The position numbers and the translations under genes are program-made. This document shows, in pieces, positions 16,505 to 29,273 of a DNA stretch of 52,229 bases (position 1 is its first letter; the number at the start of each line of letters is the position of its first letter). The DNA is from Candidatus Accumulibacter necessarius. GTDB taxonomy: Bacteria > Pseudomonadota > Gammaproteobacteria > Burkholderiales > Rhodocyclaceae. The notes below the pieces were generated by a model, which saw only the letters and a program-made list of their open reading frames with translations, made no database searches and was not told the origin of the DNA. Where the stretch lies: contig JAFLDL010000021.1 of NCBI GenBank assembly GCA_017302435.1, positions 1 through 52,229 of the forward strand. The letters run 5' to 3'.

Positions 16505-17977
16505 ATGAGCCGCGAAATCTTGCTGCTGGTGGATGTCCTGGCACGTGAAAAGAACGTGACCAGGGACATCGTCTTCGGCGCGCTGGAAATGGCGCTGGCG
16601 TCGGCGACCAAGAAGCGCGTCCACGAAGACGCCAACGTCCGTGTCGCGGTGGATCGCGAAACTGGGGACTTCGAGACCTTCCGCCGTTGGGAAGTGGTTG
16701 CGGACGAGGATTTTCTTGACGAGGAACAGCAGGTGCCTCTGTCGGAAGCCCAGACCCAGGATCCCGAGGTCGAGATTGGTGACTATCTGGAAGAGTCGCT
16801 GGAGCCGATCGACTTCGGTCGCATTGGCGCACAGGCTGCCAAGCAGGTGATCTTGCAGAAGATCCGTGATGCCGAGCGCGAACAGATACTGAGTGACTTC
16901 CTGGCCCGCAAGGAGCACCTGGTTACCGGTACGATCAAGCGTATGGAGCGCGGCAACGCGATCGTCGAAACTGGCAAGATGGAGGCGCTCCTGCCACGCG
17001 ATCAGATGATTCCGCGCGAGAATCTGCGCATCGGCGATCGGATCAAGGCTTATCTGCTGCGTATCGACCGTTCCGCCCGTGGTCCGCAACTGATCCTGTC
17101 ACGCACCGCGCCGGAGTTCATCATCCAGTTGTTCGCACTGGAAGTTCCCGAAGTGGATGATGGGCTACTGGAGATCAAGGCGGCTGCCCGGGACCCCGGC
17201 ATGCGCGCCAAGATTGCCGTCAAGTCCAACGATCAGCGCATCGACCCGATCGGCACCTGTGTCGGGATGCGCGGTTCGCGCGTGACTGCGGTGACCAACG
17301 AGCTGGCGGGCGAGCGCGTTGACATCGTGCTCTGGTCGGCCGATCCGGCGCAGTTCGTGGTGGGTGCGCTGGCTCCGGCCGAAGTCAGCTCGATCATTGT
17401 CGATGAAGACAAGCACAGCATGGATGTGGTGGTTGACGAGCAGAACCTGGCGATCGCCATCGGTCGTGGCGGCCAGAACGTGCGCCTCGCTTCTGAAATG
17501 ACTGGCTGGACGATCAACCTGATGACCGAGGAAGAGTCCAAGACCCTGGTCGAGGCCGAGGCGGCCGCGATCCGCGTCCTGTTGATGGAGAAACTCGATG
17601 TCGACGAAGACGTCGCGAACATCCTGATCGACGAGGGCTTCACAACCCTCGAGGAAGTGGCTTATGTGCCGCTGCACGAGATGCTGGAGATCGAGGCCTT
17701 CGACGAGGAAACGGTACAGGAGCTGCGTGAACGCGCCCGCAATGTTCTCCTGACCGAGGCGATTGTCACGGAAGAGAATATTGAGGACGTGGCCGAGGAC
17801 ATGCTGAACCTGGCAGGAATGGACAAGTCGCTGGCAGGCAAGCTGGCTGCCAGTGGCATCAAGACGCGCGACGATCTCGCCGACCTGGCCGTCGACGAAC
17901 TGACCGAGATGACCGGCATTGAGGCGCAAAGGGCGAAACAACTGATCACCACGGCGCGTGCGCACTGGTTCGAGTAA
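16505..17977 (+). CDS. nusA: Transcription termination/antitermination protein NusA
   Basis: This 490-aa protein has the complete proteobacterial NusA layout: an RNA polymerase-binding N-terminal domain ([18 protein letters not shown]), an S1 domain from about residue 135 ([23 protein letters not shown]), KH1 and KH2 ([21 protein letters not shown] and [19 protein letters not shown]), and two acidic helix-hairpin-helix repeats at the C-terminus ([20 protein letters not shown] and [18 protein letters not shown]). It controls pausing, termination and antitermination. An AGGAGGTAATGAGGAA ribosome-site region precedes the ATG. Confidence 0.97.
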   Translation: MSREILLLVDVLAREKNVTRDIVFGALEMALASATKKRVHEDANVRVAVDRETGDFETFRRWEVVADEDFLDEEQQVPLSEAQTQDPEVEIGDYLEESLEPIDFGRIGAQAAKQVILQKIRDAEREQILSDFLARKEHLVTGTIKRMERGNAIVETGKMEALLPRDQMIPRENLRIGDRIKAYLLRIDRSARGPQLILSRTAPEFIIQLFALEVPEVDDGLLEIKAAARDPGMRAKIAVKSNDQRIDPIGTCVGMRGSRVTAVTNELAGERVDIVLWSADPAQFVVGALAPAEVSSIIVDEDKHSMDVVVDEQNLAIAIGRGGQNVRLASEMTGWTINLMTEEESKTLVEAEAAAIRVLLMEKLDVDEDVANILIDEGFTTLEEVAYVPLHEMLEIEAFDEETVQELRERARNVLLTEAIVTEENIEDVAEDMLNLAGMDKSLAGKLAASGIKTRDDLADLAVDELTEMTGIEAQRAKQLITTARAHWFE

Positions 17978-17997
17978 GCGGGAAAGAGGAATTCTAT

Positions 17998-20838
<2,841 letters not shown>

Positions 20839-21225
20839 GTGCCTGCCAGCAAGGGATTTTCGCGCCGGGACCGGATCTCGGAGCAAATTCGCCGCGAGCT
20901 TGCCGAAGTGATCCGGACCGAGCTCAGGGATCCTCGCGTCGGCATGATCAGTCTGACCGATGTGCAGGTGAGTGCCGACTACGCCCATGCCAAAGTGTTC
21001 TTCAGCAGCCTGGCCGGCAGCGACAGTCTCGACGTGGTTCAGGCCGGTCTGCAGAACGCAGCCGGGTTCCTGCGCAGCGAACTTGGCAAGCGCATCAGCA
21101 TTCACATGACGCCACAACTCCATTTCGTTTTCGACGAGTCGCTGGAACGTGGTGCCCAGTTGTCGAAGCTGATCAGCGAGGCGGCGGCGATCTCGGATCA
21201 AACCGATCATTCAGATCAGGCCTGA
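20839..21225 (+). CDS. rbfA: 30S ribosome-binding factor RbfA
   Basis: This 128-aa KH-fold protein carries the family blocks RISEQIRRELAEVIRTELRDPR, MISLTDVQVSADYAHAKVF and PQLHFVFDESLERG. It binds the 30S subunit and acts in 16S maturation and cold adaptation. The start is GTG at 20839, zero bases after the infB stop, with no ATG near, so translation almost certainly depends on termination of infB. It is followed one base later by truB. Confidence 0.94.
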   Translation: MPASKGFSRRDRISEQIRRELAEVIRTELRDPRVGMISLTDVQVSADYAHAKVFFSSLAGSDSLDVVQAGLQNAAGFLRSELGKRISIHMTPQLHFVFDESLERGAQLSKLISEAAAISDQTDHSDQA

Positions 21226-21226
21226 G

Positions 21227-22132
21227 TTGACCAGCAGGAAAAGCTGGCGCCGGGTCGATGGCGTGTTGCTCCTCGACAAGCCGACCGGCCTGTCTTCCAA
21301 CTCGGCCCTGCAGGCTGCGCGGCGTCTTTTTTCGGCAGCCAAGGCCGGGCATACTGGAACACTCGACCCACTGGCCAGCGGCTTGTTGCCGCTGTGCTTC
21401 GGCGAAGCGACCAAGTTCTCGACTGATCTGCTTGCGGCCGACAAGACCTACGAGACTGAACTGCTGTTCGGTGTCAGGACCGACACCGGAGACGCCGACG
21501 GCACGGTCGTGATGCGCTGCCCGGTCGACTTCGGACTGGCTGAACTAGAAGCCACGCTGCCACGTTTCCGTGGCCCGATTCGACAGGTTCCGCCGATGTA
21601 CTCGGCGCTCAAGCGAGACGGGAAGCCGCTCTACGAGCTGGCGCGGCAGGGGATCGAAGTCGAGCGCGAGGCGCGCGAAGTGATCATCCACGAACTGCGG
21701 CTGCTGGATTTTTCTGGAGACCGTTGTCGGCTTCGGATCTCCTGCAGCAAAGGCACCTATATTCGCAGCCTGGCCGAAGATCTGGGCGCTACACTCGCTT
21801 GCGGAGCGCATCTGACCGCCCTGCGCCGGGTGGCCGTCGGCCCGCTGCAGATTGCCGATGCGGTGACACTCGATCACCTGGCGGCAATTGCCGAAGAGGA
21901 TCGTACAGCCTGGCTGCTGGCGCCCGATGCCCTGCTCCAGAGTCTGCCGGCGGTGTATCTGGAGGAGCTTGCGGGCTGCCGCTTTGTCCATGGCAACCCG
22001 GTCAGCAGTGACGCGGTGCCAGGTCGCTGCCGCGTCTACTCCGAGAACCGGCTGCTTGGCCTGGGCGAGGTCGATGGCCAGGGCAACCTGCAGCCTCGGC
22101 GTGTGATCGGCGCGCTGGCTGAATCCGGGTGA
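21227..22132 (+). CDS. truB: tRNA pseudouridine(55) synthase TruB
   Basis: This 301-aa protein forms psi55 in the T-loop of tRNAs. The catalytic block is GHTGTLDPLASGLLPLCFGEATKF with D47. GVLLLDKPTGLSSN precedes it and the family block RISCSKGTYIRSLAEDLGA follows. The start is taken as TTG 21227, one base after the rbfA stop; there is no ATG before the conserved core, and TTG gives the usual 10 residues upstream of it. The C-terminal PUA-like part is short. It is the last gene of the rimP operon; the next gene has its own promoter. Confidence 0.95.
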   Translation: MTSRKSWRRVDGVLLLDKPTGLSSNSALQAARRLFSAAKAGHTGTLDPLASGLLPLCFGEATKFSTDLLAADKTYETELLFGVRTDTGDADGTVVMRCPVDFGLAELEATLPRFRGPIRQVPPMYSALKRDGKPLYELARQGIEVEREAREVIIHELRLLDFSGDRCRLRISCSKGTYIRSLAEDLGATLACGAHLTALRRVAVGPLQIADAVTLDHLAAIAEEDRTAWLLAPDALLQSLPAVYLEELAGCRFVHGNPVSSDAVPGRCRVYSENRLLGLGEVDGQGNLQPRRVIGALAESG

Positions 22133-22153
22133 AGCGAGTGGCTACGAAATAGC

Positions 22154-22181
22154 TTGCGCAGTCGCGTATGGGGTCTAGAAT
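22154..22181 (+). promoter_or_regulatory. Candidate promoter of the cytochrome c gene
   Basis: TTGCGC (22154-22159) and TAGAAT (22176-22181) with a 16-base spacer lie 53 bases upstream of the ATG at 22235. Confidence 0.4.
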
Positions 22182-22234
22182 TAAGTCGACTCAAAGGCTT
22201 TTGCAGTCCACGTCGTTGACCAGGGAGAGTGATC

Positions 22235-22660
22235 ATGAGCAGGAAGTTCATCGAGATCTGTGTAGTCGCTGCCGCCGCAGGTGTGTTTGCGGGTAGCGCC
22301 GTTTCGGCCGAGCGCCTTGACATTGGCAAGCGGGAGTATGAGGCGAACTGTGTTGCCTGCCATGGTGTCAAGGGCAAGGGCGACGGTCCGTTCAACGAGT
22401 TCCTGAAGGTCAAGACACCCGACCTGACGACCCTGAGCAAGAATAATGGCGGGCTCTTTCCCGTGAACCGCGTGCTCGAGATCATCGACGGCCGAACGCT
22501 GGTCAAGGGACACGGGACGCGCGAGATGCCGATCTGGGGCGACGTCTATAATGCACAGGCGGTCCCGCAGTTCGACGACTACCCGTACAATGCCGCACTC
22601 TTCGTCTGGGCCCGCACCCTGGCGCTGGTTGACTATCTGAACCGTTTGCAAGTGAAGTAA
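22235..22660 (+). CDS. Small periplasmic c-type cytochrome
   Basis: This 141-aa protein starts at ATG 22235, with GGGAGAG five bases upstream; a GTG six bases earlier is less likely. A signal peptide (about residues 1-25, [11 protein letters not shown]) sends it to the periplasm. One haem-binding site, CVACH, sits in [16 protein letters not shown]. The probable axial methionine is in REMPIWG. The fold is a monohaem class I cytochrome c. The electron partner cannot be inferred, as neighbours are truB and pyrD. It has its own promoter and a downstream hairpin and looks like a single-gene unit. Confidence 0.9.
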   Translation: MSRKFIEICVVAAAAGVFAGSAVSAERLDIGKREYEANCVACHGVKGKGDGPFNEFLKVKTPDLTTLSKNNGGLFPVNRVLEIIDGRTLVKGHGTREMPIWGDVYNAQAVPQFDDYPYNAALFVWARTLALVDYLNRLQVK

Positions 22661-22684
22661 GCCGCGCCTCGCGGTTTCTCCGGA

Positions 22685-22712
22685 ACACCCGCCGCAGGCG
22701 GGTGTCTGGTTT
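22685..22712 (+). terminator. Rho-independent terminator after the cytochrome c gene
   Basis: ACACCCGCC-GCA-GGCGGGTGT (22685-22705) is a perfect 9-bp inverted repeat followed by CTGGTTTT. It lies 25 bases after the cytochrome c stop and upstream of pyrD. Confidence 0.6.
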
Positions 22713-22839
22713 TGGGCGACGCCTCAATGGCGACCGCCCTTCAGCTGCGCGAGCGCGCCAGCCTTCTTCCGGCCAGGCGCAGACCAGGCAGTCGATCCGC
22801 GTCAAGCGCCGCATGCTGCGATGCGGTAAAATCGCTGCC

Positions 22840-23877
22840 ATGTTCTACCCTCTGTTACGCCGCTTTTTCTTCGCCCTGGATCCCGAAACTGCGCATGGGA
22901 TCGGAATGACCGGTGTCGGCCTGCTCAACCGTGCTGGCGCCACCTGCCTGCTGGCCAGTCCGGTGCCGCCCGACCCGGTGCAGGTCATGGGTCTCAGCTT
23001 CCCCAACCCGATTGGTCTGGCGGCTGGTCTGGACAAGAACGGCGACCACATCGATGCGCTGGCAGCGCTTGGTTTCGGCGCCATCGAGATAGGGACCGTC
23101 ACCCCCCGTCCGCAGCCGGGGAATCCCAGGCCGCGCCTGTTCCGCATTCCGGAGCGGCAGGCGATCATCAATCGTATGGGCTTCAACAACGATGGCGTGG
23201 ACAAGTTGCTGGCCAATGTCGCTGCCGCCAAGTTCCCGCGCGGCGGCGGAATTCTCGGCATCAACATCGGCAAGAACTTCGATACCCCGATCGACAAGGC
23301 CGCCGATGACTATCTGACCTGCCTTGATCGCGTCTATGACGCGGCCAGTTACGTCACGGTCAATATTTCCAGCCCGAACACGAAGAATCTGCGCGAACTG
23401 CAGCGGGACGATGCACTCGATGCGCTGCTTGGCGGTCTCAAACGCGCTCAGGCGCGGCTTGCCGATCGCCACGGTAGGTACGTGCCGCTGGCGCTGAAAA
23501 TCGCTCCTGACCTGGACGAGGCGCAGATTCAGGCGATTGCCGACCTGCTGCGGCAGCACCGTATGGATGCTGTCATCGCCACCAACACCACCGTCGCTCG
23601 CACCGGCGTCGACGGCCTGCCGAATGCCGGGCAGGCCGGCGGCCTTTCCGGCGCGCCGCTCCTGGCAATGTCGACCGCCGTCGTCAGGAAGCTAACGGCT
23701 GCGCTGGCTGGCGAGCTGCCGATCGTTGCTGTCGGTGGCATCATGAGTGGGGCCGATGCAGCGGCGAAGATTGCTGCCGGCGCCTCTCTGGTGCAGTTGT
23801 ACACTGGTTTCATCTATCGTGGGCCGGCGCTGGTCGCCGAAGCGGCGGCGGCGATCGCCCGCCAGCACCGTGCCTGA
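22840..23877 (+). CDS. pyrD: Dihydroorotate dehydrogenase (quinone), class 2
   Basis: This 345-aa membrane-associated flavoenzyme catalyses the fourth step of UMP synthesis, passing electrons to quinone. The start ATG at 22840 gives [19 protein letters not shown], the class 2 N-terminal helix that contacts the membrane. Catalytic and FMN blocks follow: [41 protein letters not shown] with the catalytic serine, ATNTTVAR, and [26 protein letters not shown]. Length fits E. coli PyrD (336 aa). It is separated from rsxA by a 97-base gap with its own promoter. Confidence 0.96.
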   Translation: MFYPLLRRFFFALDPETAHGIGMTGVGLLNRAGATCLLASPVPPDPVQVMGLSFPNPIGLAAGLDKNGDHIDALAALGFGAIEIGTVTPRPQPGNPRPRLFRIPERQAIINRMGFNNDGVDKLLANVAAAKFPRGGGILGINIGKNFDTPIDKAADDYLTCLDRVYDAASYVTVNISSPNTKNLRELQRDDALDALLGGLKRAQARLADRHGRYVPLALKIAPDLDEAQIQAIADLLRQHRMDAVIATNTTVARTGVDGLPNAGQAGGLSGAPLLAMSTAVVRKLTAALAGELPIVAVGGIMSGADAAAKIAAGASLVQLYTGFIYRGPALVAEAAAAIARQHRA

Positions 23878-23904
23878 ATCCGGAAAGCGTTGGTCATAAC
23901 GTGG

Positions 23905-23933
23905 TTGAATGCGTTCACCTGTCGGGGGATAAT
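23905..23933 (+). promoter_or_regulatory. Sigma-70 promoter of the rsx operon
   Basis: TTGAAT (23905-23910) and GATAAT (23928-23933) are spaced by 17 bases and lie 42 bases upstream of rsxA. Confidence 0.6.
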
Positions 23934-23974
23934 CGCGCGGCCCTGATCCGTCCTGCCTTCTGTCCCAGCGAGCC

Positions 23975-24559
23975 ATGACCCATTATCTGTTCATCATTGT
24001 CGGCGCAGTCTTCGTCAACAACGTCGTGCTGGTGAAGATCCTTGGCCTGTGTCCCTTCATGGGTGTCTCCAAAAAGCTGGAAACGGCCTTCGGCATGGGG
24101 GCGGCGACCACCTTCGTCCTCACCGTCGCCACCGGTGCCAGCTACATCATCGACCACTACCTGTTGATGCCGTTCGGGCTCGAGTACCTGCGCACGCTGT
24201 CGTTCATAGTCACCATTGCCGCCATTGTCCAGCTCACCGAGATGGTGATCCAGAAGACCAGCCCCGTGCTGCACCAGGTGCTCGGCATCTACCTGCCGCT
24301 GATCACCACCAACTGTGCGGTCCTCGGCGTGCCCTTGCTGAACGTTGCCAACAAGCATGATTTCGTCGAGTCGTTGTTGTTTGGTGCTGGCAGTGCCATC
24401 GGCTTCTCGCTGGTCCTGGTGATCTTTGCCGGCATCCGCGAGCGGGTCGAGGGCGCTGACGTGCCGACCCATTTCCAGGGAACCGCGATTGCGATGGTCA
24501 CTGCCGGCCTGATGAGCCTGGCGTTCATGGGCTTCGCCGGACTGGACCGGTATCAATGA
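23975..24559 (+). CDS. rsxA: Electron transport complex subunit RsxA (RnfA)
   Basis: This 194-aa protein has six membrane helices and the RnfA pattern: [20 protein letters not shown] near the N-terminus, LQQ-type mid part, and [13 protein letters not shown]. The cysteines in the two LGLCP-like and TNCAVLG positions supply the membrane-embedded [2Fe-2S] site shared with RnfE. The Rsx/Rnf complex couples NADH-ferredoxin electron transfer to ion motive force, or in E. coli keeps SoxR reduced. rsxB overlaps by four bases. Rsx versus Rnf naming is by convention for proteobacteria. Confidence 0.96.
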   Translation: MTHYLFIIVGAVFVNNVVLVKILGLCPFMGVSKKLETAFGMGAATTFVLTVATGASYIIDHYLLMPFGLEYLRTLSFIVTIAAIVQLTEMVIQKTSPVLHQVLGIYLPLITTNCAVLGVPLLNVANKHDFVESLLFGAGSAIGFSLVLVIFAGIRERVEGADVPTHFQGTAIAMVTAGLMSLAFMGFAGLDRYQ

Positions 24560-25098
24560 TCACCGCTCTGGCGATCATGGCGCTGGGCGCCGTTGTCCTG
24601 GGCGCGGCGCTCGGCTATGCTTCGATCAGGTTCAAGGTCGAGGGCGATCCGCTGGTCGAGAAGATCGAAGCGATCCTGCCCCAGACGCAATGCGGCCAGT
24701 GCGGTTACCCTGGCTGCAAACCCTACGCCGCAGCGATTTCGGCGGGCGAAGCGGACATCAACCTGTGCCCGCCGGGTGGCATGGACGGGGTGCGCAAGCT
24801 GGCCGATCTGCTCGGGCGGGAAGTCAAGGCGCTGGAGGCGGAGGAGAAACCGAAGCAGGTGGCGATCATCGACGAGGCGACCTGCATCGGCTGCACGCTG
24901 TGCATTCAGGCCTGCCCGGTCGATGCCATCGTTGGTGCCGCCAAACAGATGCACACGATCATCGAACCCCTGTGCACCGGCTGCGAACTGTGTATCAAAC
25001 CCTGTCCGGTCGAATGCATTCACATGCTGCCGATCACCGAGAATCTCGACAACTGGAAATGGAAATACCCGGTGATCGAAATCAAGCGCGCGGCCTGA
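24556..25098 (+). CDS. rsxB: Electron transport complex subunit RsxB (RnfB)
   Basis: This 180-aa protein is the iron-sulphur entry subunit. It has one N-terminal membrane helix, the CGQCGYPGC cluster at about residues 46-54 in the DUF-like Fer4 domain, and two [4Fe-4S] ferredoxin motifs: [12 protein letters not shown] and [15 protein letters not shown]. Length is short for RnfB but complete for proteobacterial RsxB. It overlaps rsxA by four bases and is 10 bases upstream of rsxC. Confidence 0.96.
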   Translation: MITALAIMALGAVVLGAALGYASIRFKVEGDPLVEKIEAILPQTQCGQCGYPGCKPYAAAISAGEADINLCPPGGMDGVRKLADLLGREVKALEAEEKPKQVAIIDEATCIGCTLCIQACPVDAIVGAAKQMHTIIEPLCTGCELCIKPCPVECIHMLPITENLDNWKWKYPVIEIKRAA

Positions 25099-25108
25099 GG
25101 CGAACGGA

Positions 25109-26869
25109 ATGCTGGCACAACTGTTCGGCTTCAAGGGGGGAGTGAAGCCGCAGACCAACAAGGCGCCTTCGGTGCAACTGCCGATTGGCCAGGCGCCCCT
25201 GCCGTCGTGCCTGTTTGTACCGCTGCACCAAAACATCGGCGGTGCGCCCAATCCGCTGGTCGTTGTCGGTGAGCACGTCCTCAAGGGACAGCTGATCGGT
25301 GGCGCCGACGGCTGGGTGTCGGCGGCCGTACATGCACCGACTTCCGGCACCGTGCTGGCCATCGAAGAGCACGTCGCCGCTCATCCCTCGGGCCTGCCGA
25401 CGCTGAGTGTGGTCATCGAGCCCGACGGCCGCGACCAGTGGATTCCCCGCACGGCGCTCGATCACCGCAGCCTGGCGCCCGAGCGTGTACGCGAAATCCT
25501 GCGCGATGCCGGGGTGGTCGGCCTCGGCGGCGCCGCCTTTCCGAGTCACGCCAAGCTCACTCCTGCGCGGGCGGTGCCCATGCAGGACCTCGTCATCAAC
25601 GGTGCCGAGTGCGAACCGTTCATGACCTGCGATGACCTGCTGATGCGCGAGCGGGCCGAGGAGATCGTGCGTGGAATCGCCATCTTCCGCGACCTGCTGG
25701 GCGCGAAGCGAGTGCTGATCGGTATCGAGGACAACAAGCCGGAAGCGATCTCGGCGATGAACAAGGCGGTGCTTCGGCTGGCCGAGGACTATGCCGTGGT
25801 CGCCGTTCCCACCCGGTACCCGGCGGGCGGTGCCAAGCAGTTGATCCGTGTACTGACCGGCAAGGAAGTCCCGGCCAGCAAGCGCTCGACCGAACTCGGC
25901 GTGCAGTGCTTCAATGTCGCCACCGTTTACACGGCCTATCGTGCACTTGCCCATGGCGAGCCGGTGATTTCTCGCATCGTAACCTTAACCGGCAATATCG
26001 AGCAGCCGCGCAACTGGGAAGTGCGGCTAGGCACACCGATGCGCGAACTGATCGCGCTCGGCAGACCGAAGGCCGACACCGATCGCTATCTGATGGGCGG
26101 GCCGATGATGGGCTTCGAGATCCCCGACCTCGCTGCGCCGGTGGTCAAGGCAACGAACTGCCTCATAGCCGGCTCGCCGGCGCTGTTTCCGGCGAGCCCG
26201 CCCGAGATGCCGTGCATCCGTTGCGGCGCCTGCGCCGAGGTCTGTCCGCACGAGTTGCAGCCCTTCGAGTTGTACTGGTTCTCGCGAGCCAGGAACTTCG
26301 GCAAGACCCAGGAGTACCACATCTTCGACTGCATCGAATGTGGCTGCTGCAGTTACGTCTGCCCTTCGCACATTCCCTTGGTGCAATACTTTCGCTTTGC
26401 CAAGAGTGAAATCTGGTCGCGTGAGCGAGAAAAGCAGGCGGCAGATGCTGCCAAGGCCCGTTTCGAACTGCGCAATGCCCGCGAAGAGCGTGAACAGGCC
26501 GAGAAAGCCGAGCGCTTGGCCAAGGCTGCCGCCGCCAGGGGCTCCGAGCGGAAGCCGGCGCCGGCCAGCGCTGCGGTGCTCCCGCCGACGGTGGAACCCG
26601 TCCAGCCAGTCGCGGCTGCCGAGAGTGCGGAGGCTGTCTCGCCGAGCGATCCGGATACGGTCAGGAAGGCGACCATCGTGGCGGCGATGGAACGTGCCCG
26701 GGCCCAGCGCGAGGCGGTGAAGCCAAGAAATACCGAGCAGCTGACTGTCGAGCAAAAGAATGAGATCGCCGCCATTGAGGCGCGACGGGCGGCGCTCAAG
26801 CCTGAACCGGCGGCCGCTCAGGGCGGCCGGGCAGACTCTGCGACCAGCCAGGAGCGTCCGGGCGAATGA
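25109..26869 (+). CDS. rsxC: Electron transport complex subunit RsxC (RnfC)
   Basis: This 586-aa peripheral subunit has the NADH/FMN-binding core (VGLGGAAFPSHAKL, INGAECEPFMTCDDLLM) and two [4Fe-4S] motifs, CIRCGACAEVCP from residue 369 and CIECGCCSYVCP from residue 408. The C-terminal 150 residues are charged and Ala/Glu/Lys-rich (AREEREQAEKAERLAKAAA), a coiled-coil-like tail typical of RsxC but shorter than in E. coli (740 aa). The NADH site makes it the electron input. It overlaps rsxD by four bases. Confidence 0.96.
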   Translation: MLAQLFGFKGGVKPQTNKAPSVQLPIGQAPLPSCLFVPLHQNIGGAPNPLVVVGEHVLKGQLIGGADGWVSAAVHAPTSGTVLAIEEHVAAHPSGLPTLSVVIEPDGRDQWIPRTALDHRSLAPERVREILRDAGVVGLGGAAFPSHAKLTPARAVPMQDLVINGAECEPFMTCDDLLMRERAEEIVRGIAIFRDLLGAKRVLIGIEDNKPEAISAMNKAVLRLAEDYAVVAVPTRYPAGGAKQLIRVLTGKEVPASKRSTELGVQCFNVATVYTAYRALAHGEPVISRIVTLTGNIEQPRNWEVRLGTPMRELIALGRPKADTDRYLMGGPMMGFEIPDLAAPVVKATNCLIAGSPALFPASPPEMPCIRCGACAEVCPHELQPFELYWFSRARNFGKTQEYHIFDCIECGCCSYVCPSHIPLVQYFRFAKSEIWSREREKQAADAAKARFELRNAREEREQAEKAERLAKAAAARGSERKPAPASAAVLPPTVEPVQPVAAAESAEAVSPSDPDTVRKATIVAAMERARAQREAVKPRNTEQLTVEQKNEIAAIEARRAALKPEPAAAQGGRADSATSQERPGE

Positions 26870-27891
26870 TGAACTGGACAACGCCGCCCTATCTGCTCGA
26901 TGGCCAGGCCAGCGTGCGGCGTGTGATGCTACAGGTGCTGGTCGGCCTGTTGCCCGGGATCGGCGCCTACGTCTGGCTGGTCGGCCCAAGCATTCTGCTG
27001 CAGCTGGCGCTCGCCACGATCTCGGCACTGGCCGGCGAGGCACTGATGCTCAGGCTGCGTGGCAAGCCGCTGAGCCTGTTCCTCGGCGACGGCAGCGCGA
27101 TCGTGACTGCCTGGCTGATCGCGCTGACCTTTCCGCCGCTTGCTCCGTGGTGGTTGGTCGTCGTCGGCACGCTTTTCGCCATCGTCGTTGCCAAGCACCT
27201 CTACGGCGGGCTCGGCCAGAATCCGTTCAACCCGGCGATGGTCGCCTTCGCCGCGTGCATCGTCTCCTTTCCGGCCCTGATGTCGCAATGGCCCGCACTC
27301 GGCCTCAAGCTGACGTTTGCCGAGCAGGTCAGCATCATTGCCGGCCTGGCACCCCGGATCGACGTGATGAGCGGCGCAACCCCGCTCGATGCGATCAAGA
27401 CCGCCCTGAAGCTCGGTGAGGGGACGGTCGACGTGCCGACGCTATTGGCGACGCAGGACGTTTTCGGCAACTTCGCCGGTCGTGGCTGGGAGTGGGTGAC
27501 GACCGGCTATCTGCTCGGTGGCCTCTGGCTGTGGCAGAGAAGGATCATCACCTGGTACGCGCCGCTGGGTTTCATCTGCGGCCTCTCGTTGCTCGCTGGC
27601 GCCTTGTGGTTGTGGAATCCGCAAGGCTTTGCCAGTCCGCTGTTTCATCTGTTCTCTGGCGGTGCCATGCTCGGGGCCTTCTTCATCGTGACCGATCCGG
27701 TGTCAGGCTGCACGACCAGCAGGGGCAAGCTGATCTTCGGCTTTCTGGCGGGTCTACTGGCCTATACGATACGCGTCTTCGGGGGCTATCCGGACGGTGT
27801 GGCTTTCGCCGTGCTGCTGATGAATCTCTGCGTGCCGCTGATCGACATGTATACGCAGCCGCCGATCTTCGGAATGAAGAACCAACGATGA
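26866..27891 (+). CDS. rsxD: Electron transport complex subunit RsxD (RnfD)
   Basis: This 341-aa protein has about nine or ten membrane helices and resembles NqrB/RnfD. The covalent FMN site is in VMSGATPLDAIK, with T172 as the attachment residue (the SGAT motif). Other blocks are LYGGLGQNPFNPAMVAFA and the C-terminal FFIVTDPVSGCTTSRG. It overlaps rsxC by four bases and rsxG by four bases (ATGA). Confidence 0.95.
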   Translation: MMNWTTPPYLLDGQASVRRVMLQVLVGLLPGIGAYVWLVGPSILLQLALATISALAGEALMLRLRGKPLSLFLGDGSAIVTAWLIALTFPPLAPWWLVVVGTLFAIVVAKHLYGGLGQNPFNPAMVAFAACIVSFPALMSQWPALGLKLTFAEQVSIIAGLAPRIDVMSGATPLDAIKTALKLGEGTVDVPTLLATQDVFGNFAGRGWEWVTTGYLLGGLWLWQRRIITWYAPLGFICGLSLLAGALWLWNPQGFASPLFHLFSGGAMLGAFFIVTDPVSGCTTSRGKLIFGFLAGLLAYTIRVFGGYPDGVAFAVLLMNLCVPLIDMYTQPPIFGMKNQR

Positions 27892-28559
27892 GGCTGTCGA
27901 TCAAGCAGCCCAGCGCTGCCGGAATGGCGTTGCGGACGGCAGTAATCCTGCTGATCTTTGTCGTCGCCTTCACCAGCCTGCTGGCGGCTGCTTTCCTGTG
28001 GACCCGCCCGGCGATTGAAGCGGCCGCGGCAGAAGAAAAAATGAAGCTGATCGGCGAGGTACTGCCGCGAGAGCTCTACGATAACGATGTTCTCAAGGAC
28101 AGCCGGCAGCTTGCTCCGAGCGCCGTGCTCGGACTCGACGAGGCCTCGACCGCCTATCTGGCGCGAAAGGGTGGCGAGGTCACTGCGCTGGTCTTCGAGG
28201 CCGTCGCGCCCGACGGCTACTCGGGAAAGATCCGCCTGCTGCTTGGCGTCTCGGCCGACGGTACTCTGCTCGGCGTACGCGTCATACAGCACAAGGAGAC
28301 GCCTGGTCTCGGTGACTACATCGAGCCAAAGAAGGACAGGAACAAGGAACGGCCGTGGATCAGGCAGTTTGATGGCTTGTCGCTGGCGGCGGTCGCTGAT
28401 CGCGACTGGCGAGTCAGGAAGGACGGCGGCCGTTTCGACTCAGTTGCCGGCGCGACGGTGACACCGCGAGCCGTGATCAAGGCCGTCCACAAGGCGCTGC
28501 AGTATGTCGCCGAGAATCACCGGCAGCTCTTCGCATCCAGTCAGGGAGGAAGCACATGA
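27888..28559 (+). CDS. rsxG: Electron transport complex subunit RsxG (RnfG)
   Basis: This 223-aa protein has one N-terminal membrane anchor (AVILLIFVVAFTSLLAAAFLW) and a periplasmic FMN-binding domain. The flavinylation motif lies in DSVAGATVTPRAVIKAV, with T192 the likely attachment residue. IQHKETPGLGDYI matches the family. The start is ATG 27888, overlapping the rsxD stop; the C-terminus overlaps rsxE by four bases. Confidence 0.94.
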   Translation: MRLSIKQPSAAGMALRTAVILLIFVVAFTSLLAAAFLWTRPAIEAAAAEEKMKLIGEVLPRELYDNDVLKDSRQLAPSAVLGLDEASTAYLARKGGEVTALVFEAVAPDGYSGKIRLLLGVSADGTLLGVRVIQHKETPGLGDYIEPKKDRNKERPWIRQFDGLSLAAVADRDWRVRKDGGRFDSVAGATVTPRAVIKAVHKALQYVAENHRQLFASSQGGST

Positions 28560-29254
28560 TCAGTCGAGAGACGTTCCGTCAGATCACTGCCAATGGCGTC
28601 TGGCAGCAGAACACCAGCCTGGTGCAGATCCTCGGCCTGTGCCCGTTGCTGGCCGTCACCACCAATCTGGTCAATGGTGTGATGCTGTCGCTGGCGACGA
28701 TCATCGTCATGGCGGTGGCCAATGTGGCCGTTGCCTCGCTGAGAAACCTGATCCCGCACGAAATTCGCATTCCGGTGTTCATCCTGATCGTTGCCGCGCT
28801 GGTGACCGTCGTTGACCTGGTCTTCAACGCGCAGTTTCATGAGCTGTATCTGGTGCTCGGCATCTTCATCCCGCTGATTGTCACCAACTGTATCGTGCTG
28901 GCGCGAATCGAGGCCTTCGCCAACAAGAACCCGCCGCTGCAATCGCTTCTCGACGGTGTCTTCATGGGCGTCGGCATGTTGTGGACGCTGGCCTTGCTCG
29001 GAGGTCTGCGCGAACTGATCGGGGGCGGCACGCTGTTTGCCGGCATCGACATGGTCTTTCCGGGCTTGCAGCCGCTGCAGTTGCTGCCGGCCGACTATCC
29101 CGGCTTCCTGCTCACCCTGCTGCCACCAGGCGCCTTCATTCTGCTCGGCTGCCTCATAGCCTGGAAAAACTGGGTCGAAGCCCGCGTCGCGGCGCGCCAG
29201 ACGGGGCCGGGCCAGCACCCGGCAGTGCCGACCGTGCTTGCCGACAGGGTTTGA
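28556..29254 (+). CDS. rsxE: Electron transport complex subunit RsxE (RnfE)
   Basis: This 232-aa protein has six membrane helices and pairs with RsxA. The family blocks are NTSLVQILGLCPLLAVTT near residue 20 and TNCIVLARIEAFANKNPPLQSLLDG in the middle. The LGLCP and TNC cysteines supply the membrane [2Fe-2S] site. It ends the core rsxABCDGE set, and nth follows 19 bases later, the common order in proteobacteria. Confidence 0.95.
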   Translation: MISRETFRQITANGVWQQNTSLVQILGLCPLLAVTTNLVNGVMLSLATIIVMAVANVAVASLRNLIPHEIRIPVFILIVAALVTVVDLVFNAQFHELYLVLGIFIPLIVTNCIVLARIEAFANKNPPLQSLLDGVFMGVGMLWTLALLGGLRELIGGGTLFAGIDMVFPGLQPLQLLPADYPGFLLTLLPPGAFILLGCLIAWKNWVEARVAARQTGPGQHPAVPTVLADRV

Positions 29255-29273
29255 CACGCTGGCTGAGCGGACG

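Noticed and set aside
22229-22237. GTG start for the cytochrome c gene two codons upstream
   Set aside because: The GGGAG ribosome site is too close to the GTG, and ATG 22235 gives a normal signal peptide.
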